Assembly (NCBI GenBank): GCA_018053665.1
Contig: JAGPKZ010000008.1
Span: 7,683-48,920, forward strand
Reading direction: 5' to 3'
Source of the DNA: Prevotella sp.
GTDB lineage: Bacteria; Bacteroidota; Bacteroidia; Bacteroidales; Bacteroidaceae
DNA: 41,238 nt
Shown piece after piece: positions 26,501 to 35,531 of this stretch (position 1 is the stretch's first letter; each line of letters begins with the position of its first letter). Made by a program: the position numbers and the translations under genes. A model generated the notes under the pieces. It was not told where the DNA came from. It saw only the letters and a list, made by a program, of their open reading frames with translations, and made no database searches.

Positions 26501-26540
26501 AAAATCCCCATCATTTTAACTTTTAAATGATGGGGATTTT
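26501..26540. terminator. Bidirectional terminator between tilS and the small - strand gene
   Basis: A perfect 16-bp stem with a 4-bp GC core (AAAATCCCCATCATTT, 26501-26516, with 26525-26540) and an 8-nt loop has T-rich exits on both strands. It closes tilS from the left and the DUF4270/small-protein unit from the right, whose last stop codon directly abuts it. Confidence 0.88.
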
Positions 26541-26669
26541 CTATAAAGCTTCATCTTCAGGTTTCTGAATAGAATGTTTCTTTATTTTTGTAAATTGCTT
26601 TTTCTTAAGCCATATTGCTTTCCGCTCTTCATAGTCAAGGCGTTTGCGCTCAAGATAATTGTCTGCCAT
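26541..26669 (-). CDS. Small basic protein of 42 residues
   Basis: The frame encodes a charged 42-residue peptide starting MADNYLERKRLDYEERKAIW and ending PEDEAL. Support comes from context: it begins 7 nt after the DUF4270 stop codon, ends exactly at a strong terminator and has no transmembrane segment. I recall similar short proteins starting MADNYLE in other Bacteroidales, but could not check. Much of it looks helical and Lys/Arg-rich. The function is unknown. Confidence 0.72.
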   Translation of the reverse strand: MADNYLERKRLDYEERKAIWLKKKQFTKIKKHSIQKPEDEAL

Positions 26670-26676
26670 TGTGAGT

Positions 26677-28089
26677 CTATTTAAATTTACTGTATACTAC
26701 AGTTATCTTTATAGGTGTGTTTCCTCCTACAAGTTTCGTACTCTTAATGGACATATCGTGATAAATGCCTGTAAGATATGTATTATTACTTATTGTCATT
26801 GTAGAAGTAGTGACAGGGATTAGAACAACTTTATTCCAATTATTTGATGCCTTTCGACTTTGTTTGTTATCATACATAGTCTTTATCATCGAACCTATAT
26901 TGTTGAATGTATATGCGTTTGAACTTAGGTTGGCAATAAATGAATTCTTATAGTTAACAACATCGTGATTCTCAAAAAACGATTTAATGCTGTCGGCTGG
27001 AATCATAATCAGTTGACTAGGAGCTGCCAATCCATATTCGCTAGAATTCTGGTTGTTAATTCTTTGTAGTGTTACCTTGGCTGTATTTATTGTATAGTTC
27101 TCTTTACCTTTAACTATATCCTCAACAGGTATTGTCATTTCTGTAAAGATACCTGCAGGAGTCTTTACGTAAGTGCAACTATTGTCAGCAGCCATATTCT
27201 TTATAGTAGAATCATCATTTTTGATGTTAGTAGTCTGCATGACTTCCTCTGTACCTCCAAACGTAGCAGCTACATTATATGTAGAATCTTTTGAGGTGTA
27301 TCTGAAGTGAACATACATAATTGCATTGTAGATATTTGCCATAGCTCCAATTCCATTTGTCGACTTAAAGTAGAATCCAGGTGCAATTTCATGAATGAAA
27401 TTATATGAGTTCTTAAAAGATGCTGGATTCTCATAATACTTGCGCATGATGTATGTACCGTAGTTTTTATAAGTTTTTCCGTTTTTATCCGTATATTCTT
27501 TGTTTAGCGGAATGCGAATAGATGCATTATAATCTCCGCTAGAACGTTCATCAATAGTATAATTCAAATCGGCTAAGGTATAGGGCTTGTCTACTACCAG
27601 TCCATTTGCACGTACATATCCATCTTTTTCTGGATCAAAGTTTGAATAGTAGTCGGCATCCTCAACCGGCTTTCCTAATTCATAAGCTCTAAGTTTCATT
27701 GGTGCAAGAGAGTCACCAATTGTATTTGAATGATATAGGCGAATTTCGCATGAGTCTGCATAAGCTAAACCGTCTGTTTTGCTTATAATACTGTCAATCT
27801 TGGGGAAAGTGTAGTTTTCAAGTACACTAAATTGAGTCATAAAGTTACTTGTTATATATGCACCTGTCTCTGGGTCACGGAATTTGCCTAGGTAACCGGT
27901 TGTATTGCGTGAAAGAACAGAATCTGCTACAATGGATTTTGTACTTACATAGAATGTGTCAGTGCTTATATCCAAGTTATCTCTGTTGTCGGTAAGTGAT
28001 GTTCCTATTCCATCAGTGGTATCATCACAAGAAATTATAGTGAATGATGCAAGTATAATGCATGCAAGACCAAAACTTTTAAATTTCAT
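26677..28089 (-). CDS. DUF4270 family lipoprotein
   Basis: This 470-residue lipoprotein has the signal MKFKSFGLACIILASFTIIS followed by Cys21, then DDTTDGIG, an acidic run after the cysteine like the surface-export signals of Bacteroidota lipoproteins. The mature part is beta-rich with the family's GYLGKFRDPETGAYITSNFM (positions about 65-84), CEIRLYHSNTIGDS and a C-terminal KLVGGNTPIKITVVYSKF. DUF4270 proteins have no defined function that I know of. It lies 24 nt after the glycogen-synthase-like gene and 7 nt before the small protein. Confidence 0.85.
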   Translation of the reverse strand: MKFKSFGLACIILASFTIISCDDTTDGIGTSLTDNRDNLDISTDTFYVSTKSIVADSVLSRNTTGYLGKFRDPETGAYITSNFMTQFSVLENYTFPKIDSIISKTDGLAYADSCEIRLYHSNTIGDSLAPMKLRAYELGKPVEDADYYSNFDPEKDGYVRANGLVVDKPYTLADLNYTIDERSSGDYNASIRIPLNKEYTDKNGKTYKNYGTYIMRKYYENPASFKNSYNFIHEIAPGFYFKSTNGIGAMANIYNAIMYVHFRYTSKDSTYNVAATFGGTEEVMQTTNIKNDDSTIKNMAADNSCTYVKTPAGIFTEMTIPVEDIVKGKENYTINTAKVTLQRINNQNSSEYGLAAPSQLIMIPADSIKSFFENHDVVNYKNSFIANLSSNAYTFNNIGSMIKTMYDNKQSRKASNNWNKVVLIPVTTSTMTISNNTYLTGIYHDMSIKSTKLVGGNTPIKITVVYSKFK

Positions 28090-28113
28090 ATTGCTTTGTT
28101 TGGGATAAAATTA

Positions 28114-28929
28114 TTATTCTTCTTCAGTAGGGCAAATCTTTTCATAAAGCTCCTTGTAAGCTCCAATGAAATCTTCACCAGGATAATTTAAAACTGGAAT
28201 ATTCTTGTTGTTTGCGTATTTTAAGAGATTATTATTTACATCCTTATTTGCTTCTATAACGCAGTCACTGTAGTCAAGTGCTAACTTTCCTAATTCAAGG
28301 AAATCAAACTTTTCGTTATAACATTTCATAAGTTCAAGTTTGGCATCTCTAAAAGCGACGATATCGCGGAACTTACTTCCAAGTTCACCTTTTGGCTGTT
28401 CGTGGAATAGTGATGTTACAATTTTTGTATTTGCAAAAGAAGGCTCATCATGATAAGCAGTCTTAATATAAAGAGGTACAACTGCACTCATCCATCCTTG
28501 ACAATGTATAATGTCTGGAACCCAACGTAGTTTCTTTACTGTTTCCAAAACACCGCGCGCAAAGAAAATGGCACGCTCACCGTTATCGGCATATTCGTTA
28601 CCTTCTTCATCAATTGTCATCTGACGTTTGGTGAAATAGTCGTCGTTATCTATAAAGTAAACTTGAATTCTTGATTGTGGAATAGAAGCAACTTTGATAA
28701 TCAGTGGATGATCAGTGTCATCGATAATAAGATTCATTCCCGAGAGACGTATCACCTCATGAAGTTGTCCGCGACGCTCATTAATGTTTCCCCATTTAGG
28801 CATAAAAGTACGAATCTCTAATCCGGCTTCTTGTGCTTTTTGTGGTAGTTCTTTGCCCATGATAGACATATTAGTCTCTGGTACGAACGGTGTAATCTCT
28901 TGGTTGATGAATAATACTTTCTTTGCCAT
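28114..28929 (-). CDS. Glycogen/starch synthase-like protein, N-terminal GT5 domain only
   Basis: The 271-residue protein resembles only the N-terminal catalytic half of GT5 glycogen synthase: KKVLFINQEITPFVPET, GLEIRTFMPKWGNINERRG, FFARGVLETVKKLRWVPDII and HCQGWMSAVVPLYIKT. The second Rossmann domain, which binds the ADP-glucose donor in full-length enzymes, is absent, and the sequence simply ends EEE after a helix. The start at 28929 is chosen because a -7 box lies 24 nt upstream; the longer frame to 29025 would run through it. It diverges from panC. Whether it is an active synthase is doubtful from length alone. Confidence 0.82.
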   Translation of the reverse strand: MAKKVLFINQEITPFVPETNMSIMGKELPQKAQEAGLEIRTFMPKWGNINERRGQLHEVIRLSGMNLIIDDTDHPLIIKVASIPQSRIQVYFIDNDDYFTKRQMTIDEEGNEYADNGERAIFFARGVLETVKKLRWVPDIIHCQGWMSAVVPLYIKTAYHDEPSFANTKIVTSLFHEQPKGELGSKFRDIVAFRDAKLELMKCYNEKFDFLELGKLALDYSDCVIEANKDVNNNLLKYANNKNIPVLNYPGEDFIGAYKELYEKICPTEEE

Positions 28930-28952
28930 GTTTATTTTCAGATTGAATACTG

Positions 28953-28960
28953 CAAAGGTA
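28953..28960 (-). promoter_or_regulatory. -7 box for the glycogen-synthase-like gene
   Basis: CAAAGGTA on the + strand reads TACCTTTG on the - strand, 24 nt upstream of the chosen start at 28929. No clear -33 TTTG is present. Confidence 0.5.
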
Positions 28961-29096
28961 CAAAAAACTATTGAAAATGAGCTATAAATGTAATAAAACA
29001 AACAAATATGGTCGTTAATTCGCATAATTTTATAATAATTCTTTCTTATTTAAGAAAAAAGTTGTTATTTTGCACATCAATTGGAATTAAAGAATA

Positions 29097-29957
29097 ATGA
29101 AAGTTTTTAATAAGGTTGTAGATTTGCAGAACGAGCTTTTTTATGCTCGTAAAGAAGGTAAGAGTATTGGTTTAGTGCCAACAATGGGGGCATTACACGA
29201 AGGACACGCTTCATTAGTGAAGCGCAGCGTTAAAGACAACGATGTAACGATCGTATCTGTTTTCTTAAATCCAACACAGTTTAATGACAAAGGAGATTTG
29301 GATAGATATCCACGAACTTTGGATGATGATTGCAAGTTAATTGAGAATTGTGGTGCAGACTATGTATTCGCTCCATCTGTTGAAGAGATGTATCCATTAG
29401 GGGAGAAACGCCATTTTGAGTTTCCTCCTGTTTCTACAGTTATGGAAGGTGCTAGACGCCCAGGACATTTTAATGGTGTCTGTCAAGTTGTTAGTAGACT
29501 CTTCTATATAACACGTCCTAATCGTGCCTATTTTGGAGAAAAAGACTGGCAGCAGATTGCTGTAATAAAACAACTGGTAAAGTATATCGGGAGTGACGTA
29601 AATATTATAGAATGTCCGATAGTTAGAGAAAGTGACGGACTTGCAAAAAGCAGCCGCAACGCTCTGTTGTCTGATGGAGAAAGATTCATTGCTCCTGCTA
29701 TTTTCAAATCTCTTAGTGCCAGTGTTGAATATGCTGCGAGTCACAGTGTTTCTGATACTCATGATAACGTAGTTCAGGAAATTAACTCTGTTGAAGGACT
29801 AGATGTAGAATACTTCGAAATCGTTGACGGTAATACTCTCCAAAATGTAAAAGAATGGAGTGATAGCGATTACATTGTTGGTTGCATAACTGTTAATTGT
29901 GGAAGGACTCCTATCCGTTTGATAGATCATATTAAATATAAAGAACACAATATTTGA
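29097..29957 (+). CDS. panC: Pantothenate synthetase (pantoate-beta-alanine ligase)
   Basis: PanC joins pantoate and beta-alanine with ATP to make pantothenate, the coenzyme A precursor. The 286-residue sequence has [19 protein letters not shown] (HIGH-like ATP site), [28 protein letters not shown] less its last residues, and [12 protein letters not shown]. Its length is normal. panD, which supplies beta-alanine, starts 2 nt later, a functional pair. panB is not in the window. Upstream only an imperfect -7 box (TTATTTTG, 29065-29072) is seen. Confidence 0.96.
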   Translation: MKVFNKVVDLQNELFYARKEGKSIGLVPTMGALHEGHASLVKRSVKDNDVTIVSVFLNPTQFNDKGDLDRYPRTLDDDCKLIENCGADYVFAPSVEEMYPLGEKRHFEFPPVSTVMEGARRPGHFNGVCQVVSRLFYITRPNRAYFGEKDWQQIAVIKQLVKYIGSDVNIIECPIVRESDGLAKSSRNALLSDGERFIAPAIFKSLSASVEYAASHSVSDTHDNVVQEINSVEGLDVEYFEIVDGNTLQNVKEWSDSDYIVGCITVNCGRTPIRLIDHIKYKEHNI

Positions 29958-29959
29958 CG

Positions 29960-30304
29960 ATGTACATTAACGTATTAAAAAGTAAATTACATTGCGCTAA
30001 GGTTACCGAAGCTAACCTTAATTATATGGGTAGCATTACAATAGATGAAGATTTATTGGATGCTGCAAATATGATTGCAGGTGAAAAAGTGCAGATTGTA
30101 AACAATAATAATGGCGAGCGTTTTGAAACCTATATTATTAAAGGTGAAAGAGGCTCTGGATGCATTTGTCTTAATGGAGCTGCAGCAAGGAAGGCCTTGG
30201 TAGGTGACATTGTGATAATAATATCTTATGCGCTAATGGATTTTGAAGAGGCTAAATCATTTGAGCCAAAAGTCATATTCCCAAAAGAAGGAAACAAACT
30301 CTAA
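29960..30304 (+). CDS. panD: Aspartate 1-decarboxylase
   Basis: PanD converts aspartate to beta-alanine and uses a pyruvoyl group made by self-cleavage. With the ATG at 29960 the cleavage pair Gly24-Ser25 (YMGSITID) falls at the same numbers as in the E. coli enzyme, which supports this start over the TTG at 29954. The 114-residue protein also has [17 protein letters not shown] and [12 protein letters not shown], both family hallmarks. It is coupled to panC. Confidence 0.96.
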   Translation: MYINVLKSKLHCAKVTEANLNYMGSITIDEDLLDAANMIAGEKVQIVNNNNGERFETYIIKGERGSGCICLNGAAARKALVGDIVIIISYALMDFEEAKSFEPKVIFPKEGNKL

Positions 30305-30374
30305 AAATATAATAGGCCGTATTGCGCATAATTATAATATGAAGCTTTATTTATAAATAAAATACTCAAAAAGC

Positions 30375-30405
30375 TTTGTTTTGTGCAATAATTGAGCTAA
30401 CTTTG
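30375..30405 (+). promoter_or_regulatory. pyk promoter
   Basis: TTTG (30375-30378), a 19-nt spacer and TAACTTTG (30398-30405) match the consensus, 22 nt before the pyk start codon. Confidence 0.72.
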
Positions 30406-30427
30406 TAGGAAATTTCAAGATAACTAT

Positions 30428-31891
30428 ATGAAACAAACGAAAATTGTTGCTTCGATAAGTGATCGCAGATGCGATCAGGATTTCATCAGAAAATTATTTT
30501 TTGCTGGTATGAATGTTGTTCGTATGAATACAGCTCATGCCACAGAAGAGGGTATACGTAATATCGTAAAGAATGTTAGGGCAGTATCTCCTCATATTGG
30601 TATTATGATTGATACCAAAGGACCAGAAGTTAGAACAACTGGGGTAGACGAACCCCTTGAATATAAAACTGGCGATGTAGTTAAGATTTTTGGTCGCCCT
30701 GAAATGGATAGCTCTCATGATATTGTTAATGTTTCATATTCAGACATAACTAAAGATGTTAAGGTTGGCGACGATATTTTGTTTGACGATGGAGAATTGG
30801 ATATGCAGGTTATTGAGAACATTGGCCCAATGCTTATTGCTAAGGTTCAGAATGACGGAACTCTTGGGGCGCACAAAAGTGTGAATATACCAGGTGAGCA
30901 TATTGATCTCCCTGCATTGACAGAACGTGATAGACACAATATACTTTTAGCTATTGAGTTAGATATTGATTTTATTGCTCATTCTTTTGTTAGAAATGCG
31001 GCTGATATTCTGGAAGTTCAGAAAATCCTAGACGAACATAATAGCGATATCAAGATTATATCAAAAATTGAAAACCAAGAAGGTGTAGATAATATTGAAG
31101 AGATTATTGACGCTTCTTATGGTATAATGGTTGCTCGTGGTGACCTAGGTATAGAAGTGCCGATTGAGAAAATACCTGGTATTCAGCGTTCCATAATCCG
31201 TAGTTGCATTTGTAAGAAGAAGCCTGTTATTGTAGCTACGCAAATGTTGCATACTATGATAAATAATCCTCGTCCTACACGTGCTGAAGTTACTGATATA
31301 GCTAATGCTATTTATTACAGAACAGATGCTCTAATGCTTAGTGGTGAGACAGCTAGTGGAAAATATCCTTTGGAAGCTGTGCAGACAATGGCTCGCATTG
31401 CTGAACAAGCTGAGAAAGATAAAATGCGTGAGAATGATAATATTGAGGTTCCAACTAAGGGTGATTGCGATTTGAGGGAGTTTCTAGCACATGCAGCTAT
31501 TGATTCAACAAAGAAAGCTGGTGTAGCAGGCATCATAACTGATAGTGAGACTGGAAGAACAGCTCGTAATCTGGCAGCGTTTCGTGGTCCAGTTCCTGTC
31601 TTGGCTATATGTTATAAGGAAAAGACTCAACGTTGGCTTAATCTTAGTTATGGAGTAATTCCAATTTATCAGAGAGAACAGGTAAGTCCGCAATATATGT
31701 TTTTTGCAGCTTTGAGAATGCTCCGTCAAAAAGGATATATAAAAGATGAAAATAAGATAGCATACCTTAGTGGAAGTTTTGGTGAAGGTGGAGGAACAAC
31801 TTTCCTTGAAATCAATAATGTCAAGGAAGTATTTGACAGAAGTTATCAGTTCCATCTTCCTGGGAGTGCAAAGATTGATGACGATAAATAA
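30428..31891 (+). CDS. pyk: Pyruvate kinase
   Basis: This enzyme makes pyruvate and ATP from phosphoenolpyruvate in the last step of glycolysis. The 487-residue protein shows KIVASISDRR, GMNVVRMNTAHA, IMIDTKGPEVRT, ISKIENQEGVDNIEEI (catalytic Lys-Glu region), MVARGDLGIEVP, ATQMLHTMINNPRPTRAEV and LMLSGETASGKYP. The usual NFSHG is NTAHA here. A C-terminal regulatory-type domain follows from about residue 350. It is transcribed alone from its own promoter and ends at a strong terminator. Confidence 0.95.
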   Translation: MKQTKIVASISDRRCDQDFIRKLFFAGMNVVRMNTAHATEEGIRNIVKNVRAVSPHIGIMIDTKGPEVRTTGVDEPLEYKTGDVVKIFGRPEMDSSHDIVNVSYSDITKDVKVGDDILFDDGELDMQVIENIGPMLIAKVQNDGTLGAHKSVNIPGEHIDLPALTERDRHNILLAIELDIDFIAHSFVRNAADILEVQKILDEHNSDIKIISKIENQEGVDNIEEIIDASYGIMVARGDLGIEVPIEKIPGIQRSIIRSCICKKKPVIVATQMLHTMINNPRPTRAEVTDIANAIYYRTDALMLSGETASGKYPLEAVQTMARIAEQAEKDKMRENDNIEVPTKGDCDLREFLAHAAIDSTKKAGVAGIITDSETGRTARNLAAFRGPVPVLAICYKEKTQRWLNLSYGVIPIYQREQVSPQYMFFAALRMLRQKGYIKDENKIAYLSGSFGEGGGTTFLEINNVKEVFDRSYQFHLPGSAKIDDDK

Positions 31892-31915
31892 TATTTACTA
31901 ATCGTTTATTATTAT

Positions 31916-31953
31916 AAAAATATGGGAAAGCAAACAGTTTTCCCATATTTTTT
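31916..31953 (+). terminator. Intrinsic terminator of pyk
   Basis: A 14-bp stem (31916-31929 with 31939-31952, core TATGGGAAA) and a 9-nt loop, with a run of T at the 3' base, lie 24 nt after the pyk stop codon. Confidence 0.85.
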
Positions 31954-31978
31954 CATTTAATGCAAGTATGTATAAAAC

Positions 31979-32021
31979 AAAATAGGAAGAAGACTCTATA
32001 AATTGTCTTCTTCCTATTTTT
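31979..32021 (-). terminator. Terminator of the carboxylase unit
   Basis: A perfect 16-bp stem (AAAATAGGAAGAAGAC, 31979-31994, with 32005-32020) has a 10-nt loop. It lies 43 nt past the biotin carrier stop codon on the - strand, with a T-rich exit on that strand; the + strand exit is also T-rich, so it may back up the pyk terminator. Confidence 0.85.
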
Positions 32022-32063
32022 ATCTTTCAGCTATTTATTTGTTGAAAGTTATTGTAATAATAA

Positions 32064-32492
32064 TTATTCAATAACAACCAAAGGATCCTCTTCGAGGACG
32101 CTCTGACCAACTTTTACGCAGATAGCGGTAATCTTGCCATCTTTTTCTGCCTCAATATTATTAGCCATTTTCATTGCTTCAAGAACAACAACAGCGTCAC
32201 CAGCCTTAACTTCCTGTCCAACTTCAACATTGATTGCTGTGATTGTACCTGGTAGTGGTGCTTTAACTGCATTGTTTGTATTTACATTTGCTGCAGGAGT
32301 GGCCTCGTTATCAGTAGAGTTATCGGCTGGTTTTCCCAAAATAACTTTCTTTTTTTCAGGTTCAGCCTCTTTTTCCATCTGAACATTGTAGTCATTTCCG
32401 TTAACACTAATGCTAGCTACATTGTTCTCGTCTATCTCGCCAATGGTAACATTATATTCTTTACCATCGATAGTATATTTAAACTCTTTCAT
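32064..32492 (-). CDS. Biotin carboxyl carrier subunit of an acyl-CoA decarboxylase/carboxylase
   Basis: The 142-residue protein has an N-terminal beta segment ([17 protein letters not shown]), an Ala/Pro/Asn-rich linker (about 55-75) and a C-terminal biotinyl domain with VLEAMKM; Lys108 is the biotin site. It matches the gamma subunit of methylmalonyl-CoA decarboxylase and similar biotin carriers. It is the last of three - strand genes with the carboxyltransferase and a 49-residue protein, 6 nt after the latter. Confidence 0.92.
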   Translation of the reverse strand: MKEFKYTIDGKEYNVTIGEIDENNVASISVNGNDYNVQMEKEAEPEKKKVILGKPADNSTDNEATPAANVNTNNAVKAPLPGTITAINVEVGQEVKAGDAVVVLEAMKMANNIEAEKDGKITAICVKVGQSVLEEDPLVVIE

Positions 32493-32498
32493 ATCTTT

Positions 32499-32648
32499 TT
32501 ATGGTTTCTTTGTTAATGACAGGAATTTAGCGTTCCAAAGTGTATGCCTTGGTTTAATTGTTATGATGCTCGGTTCCTTATCGTGAGCATTATTGCCTGC
32601 AAACTCATATAGAGCCATGGCAATTGCTGCATATACATTTTTTTCCAT
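32499..32648 (-). CDS. Epsilon-like small subunit of the decarboxylase, 49 residues
   Basis: The 49-residue frame starts MEKNVYAAIAMALYEFAG and has NAHDKEPSIITIK and LWNAKFLSL. This resembles the C-terminal tail of the OadG/MmdD delta subunit and the stand-alone MmdE epsilon subunit of sodium-pumping methylmalonyl-CoA decarboxylase (pattern AAIAxAL...HDxE...ITI...W). The membrane helix of a full delta subunit is absent, and only 21 nt separate it from the carboxyltransferase stop, so no helix is encoded upstream. In the family the epsilon piece stabilises the complex; that role here is inferred. Confidence 0.78.
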   Translation of the reverse strand: MEKNVYAAIAMALYEFAGNNAHDKEPSIITIKPRHTLWNAKFLSLTKKP

Positions 32649-32669
32649 TTTATATAATGTTTAAATGTT

Positions 32670-34235
32670 TTACATCGGCATACATCCATGCTTTTTAGCA
32701 GGAAGACTGTCGCGTTTTGTAGCTAGCTGCGCCAAACCACGGCATATGCGGAAACGAGTATTACGAGGTTCTATGATATCATCAATATATCCGAATTGCG
32801 CTGCCTGATATGGATTAGCAAATTTATCGGTATATTCTTCTTCCTTCTCAGCAAGGAAAGCCTTAACATCTTCTCCAGCTTCTTTCTTAGCTTTAGCTTC
32901 TTTTGCGCAAAGTATTGCAACAGCACCACTTCCTCCCATAACGGCAATCTCTGCAGAAGGCCATGCGAAGTTCAAGTCTGAACGAAGTTGCTTACATCCC
33001 ATAACGATATGTGAACCACCATAACTCTTGCGAAGAGTGATTGTTATCTTTGGAACAGTAGCTTCACCATAAGCATAAAGCAACTGTGCACCATGCTGAA
33101 TTACAGCATTATACTCCTGACCTGTTCCTGGGAGAAATCCTGGTACGTCAACAAGGCTGACGATAGGAATATTAAATGCGTCACAGAATCTAACGAATCT
33201 TGCTCCCTTGCGGCTAGCATTAACGTCAAGCACACCCGCATAAGCTGCTGGTTGATTTGCAACGATACCAACACTCTGACCATTGAAACGAGCAAAACCT
33301 GTAATGATGTTCTTTGCAAATTTTGGTTGAACCTCAAAGAATTCGCCATTATCAGTTACTGCTGCAATGACCTTATACATATCGTATGCCTGATTTGGAT
33401 CTTCAGGAATTATTTCATTAAGAATGTCTTCCTTGCGATCAATAGGATCAGTGCATTCTGTTCTAGGAGCTTCTTCTGTATTGTTAGAAGGAATATAAGA
33501 AAGAAGAGTCTTAATAAGTTCCATGCACTCTTCCTCTGTTTTAGCTGTAAAATGTGTAACACCGCTCTTGCTTGCGTGTACACTGGCACCACCAAGATGT
33601 TCGGCATCAATATCTTCACCTGTTACAGTCTTTACAACCTTAGGACCTGTAAGGAACATATAAGATGTACCTTCAGTCATAAAGATGAAGTCAGTTAATG
33701 CAGGTGAATATACAGCACCACCGGCACAAGGGCCCATTATTGCGCTAATTTGTGGTATAACACCACTTGCAAGAATGTTGCGTTCGAAAATTTCACCATA
33801 GCCAGCTAGAGAAGATATACCTTCCTGAATACGTGCACCACCAGAGTCATTCATGCAAATGAATGGAGCGCCCATCTTCATGGACATATCCATAACTTTA
33901 CATATCTTCTGAGCCATAGTCTCTGAAAGAGAACCTCCGTTTACGGTGAAGTCTTGAGCATATAGGTATACGAGTCTGCCACAGATAGTTGCAGAACCAG
34001 CAACAACTCCGTCACCAAGGTATTGCTTCTTTTCCATACCGAAGTTGTGGCAACGATGTAGTTTGAACATATCATATTCTTCAAAACTATCTTCGTCTAC
34101 CAACATTTCAATACGTTCGCGAGCTGTGTATTTGCCACGTGCATGCTGCTTGTCGATAGCCTTTTCACCACCACCAAGATAAGCCTGTTCGCGCTTTGCG
34201 ATTAGCTCCTTGATTTTTTCTACTTGCTTACTCAT
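32670..34235 (-). CDS. mmdA: Methylmalonyl-CoA decarboxylase alpha / propionyl-CoA carboxylase beta carboxyltransferase
   Basis: This 521-residue carboxyltransferase moves the carboxyl group between an acyl-CoA and biotin. Motifs include QHARGKYTARERIEMLVDE, GGSLSETMAQKICKVMD, NDSGGARIQEGISSLAGYGE, MGPCAGGAVYSPALTDF and LVDVPGFLPGTGQEY, and it ends ATKRDSLPAKKHGCMPM. By sequence it could serve methylmalonyl-CoA decarboxylase (propionate formation from succinate, as in Bacteroidales) or propionyl-CoA carboxylase. The epsilon-like and biotin carrier genes that follow favour the decarboxylase. The beta-subunit sodium pump gene is not next to it. Confidence 0.88.
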   Translation of the reverse strand: MSKQVEKIKELIAKREQAYLGGGEKAIDKQHARGKYTARERIEMLVDEDSFEEYDMFKLHRCHNFGMEKKQYLGDGVVAGSATICGRLVYLYAQDFTVNGGSLSETMAQKICKVMDMSMKMGAPFICMNDSGGARIQEGISSLAGYGEIFERNILASGVIPQISAIMGPCAGGAVYSPALTDFIFMTEGTSYMFLTGPKVVKTVTGEDIDAEHLGGASVHASKSGVTHFTAKTEEECMELIKTLLSYIPSNNTEEAPRTECTDPIDRKEDILNEIIPEDPNQAYDMYKVIAAVTDNGEFFEVQPKFAKNIITGFARFNGQSVGIVANQPAAYAGVLDVNASRKGARFVRFCDAFNIPIVSLVDVPGFLPGTGQEYNAVIQHGAQLLYAYGEATVPKITITLRKSYGGSHIVMGCKQLRSDLNFAWPSAEIAVMGGSGAVAILCAKEAKAKKEAGEDVKAFLAEKEEEYTDKFANPYQAAQFGYIDDIIEPRNTRFRICRGLAQLATKRDSLPAKKHGCMPM

Positions 34236-34302
34236 AATTTATTTATTAATTTTATTGTCTTACTATTTCTGAATTAATGTATAATTCATCTTTTTCAGCA
34301 TG

Positions 34303-34310
34303 CAAAGATA
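34303..34310 (-). promoter_or_regulatory. -7 box for the carboxylase unit
   Basis: CAAAGATA on the + strand reads TATCTTTG on the - strand, 68 nt upstream of the carboxyltransferase start. No TTTG is seen at the usual -33 distance. Confidence 0.5.
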
Positions 34311-34436
34311 CTAATAAATATCGAAAACATAAAACTCCTTATTGTAAATTTTGTTATTAGTATGTGAAAACAATACTTTGATTTACGGATATTGGTCTTT
34401 ATGTGCCTTATAACTTTACCTATCCGCTAAAATATT

Positions 34437-34471
34437 AAAATGGGCTGACTACATATTAGTCAACCCATTTT
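34437..34471 (-). terminator. Terminator of the his genes
   Basis: AAAATGGGCTGACTA pairs with TAGTCAACCCATTTT (34457-34471) through 15 positions with one C-A mismatch and a 5-nt loop. It lies 25 nt past the hisC stop codon on the - strand and exits into a T-rich run there. Confidence 0.83.
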
Positions 34472-34496
34472 GATGGTTTTATATTTGTTCCTTAAT

Positions 34497-35531
34497 TTAT
34501 AAATTTCTTAATGCAGCAAGTAATTCTTGATTTTCAGATTTTGTGCCTATTGTTATGCGAAGGCAATTTCCACAAAGACTTATCCTCGTGCGGTTTCTTA
34601 CTACAATGCCTTTGTTGACAAGGTAATCGTATGTCTTTTGGGCATTTTGCATTTTTGCCAAGAAGAAGTTGGCGTCAGTATTATAAACCTTTTCACATAT
34701 CGGTAGGTCTTTGAATGCTTGCATCATACGTAAACGTTCCTGTAATATTATTTTCACCCATTTATCTACTTCGTATGGATCTTTTAGTGCTTCTAAAGCT
34801 TGTTTTTGCGTAAGGCTGTTTACATTATAAGGATATTTCACCTTATTAAATATATTGATAATCTCCTTGCTTGCAAAAGCCATTCCCAAACGTATTGCAG
34901 CACATCCCCATGCCTTACTGAATGTATTTAGTACAATCATGTTTGGATGTTTCTCAAATTCATCTCTAAAAGGCTTTTGAGAAGAAAAGTCTGAATAAGC
35001 TTCGTCAACTATAACCAATCCATCAAAGGCATCAACCAATTTCGCGATTTCATCATGGTTTATATTATTGCCGGTAGGGTTGTTTGGTGAGCATACCCAT
35101 ATAACTTTAGTATTTTTATCTGTGGCTTTCAATAGCTTTTCAGCTGTTATCTGGTAGTTTTCATCAAGTAATACAGGTCTGTATTCAACATCATTTATGT
35201 CTGCACATACCTTATACATACCGTATGTTGGTTCTATAGCTACGACGTTGTCTATTCCTGGGCGGCAGAAACAACGATAAGGTAAATCTATTGCTTCATC
35301 ACTGCCATTACCAAGAAAAATCTGTTCAGGGCTAACACGTTTTATAACAGCTAGCTTTGCTTTTACATCTTCTTGTAGAGGGTCAGGATAGCGATTAAAT
35401 GGTTTGTTATATGGATTCTCGTTTGCATCAAGAAATACTTTTGCAGTATGACCGCTATATTCGTTTCTAGCACTGCTATATGGGGCTAATGACCAAATAT
35501 TTGGTCTTGTCAATTCTTCTAATGATTTCAT
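34497..35531 (-). CDS. hisC: Histidinol-phosphate aminotransferase
   Basis: HisC is the PLP enzyme that converts imidazole acetol phosphate to histidinol phosphate. The 344-residue protein has [40 protein letters not shown] and the PLP lysine K206 in NTFSKAWG, then RLGMA. Its start overlaps the hisD stop as ATGA. It is the last gene of the unit here, with a terminator 25 nt downstream, whereas hisB often follows hisC in related genomes. Confidence 0.95.
   Translation of the reverse strand: MKSLEELTRPNIWSLAPYSSARNEYSGHTAKVFLDANENPYNKPFNRYPDPLQEDVKAKLAVIKRVSPEQIFLGNGSDEAIDLPYRCFCRPGIDNVVAIEPTYGMYKVCADINDVEYRPVLLDENYQITAEKLLKATDKNTKVIWVCSPNNPTGNNINHDEIAKLVDAFDGLVIVDEAYSDFSSQKPFRDEFEKHPNMIVLNTFSKAWGCAAIRLGMAFASKEIINIFNKVKYPYNVNSLTQKQALEALKDPYEVDKWVKIILQERLRMMQAFKDLPICEKVYNTDANFFLAKMQNAQKTYDYLVNKGIVVRNRTRISLCGNCLRITIGTKSENQELLAALRNL

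Noticed and set aside
28930-29025. N-terminal extension of the glycogen-synthase-like protein
   Set aside because: The extra 32 residues would run across the -7 box at 28953-28960 and do not resemble the family start, which begins with KKVLFINQE.
33093-33698. + strand open frame of 201 codons
   Set aside because: It is antisense to the carboxyltransferase gene, whose motifs continue unbroken through the region.
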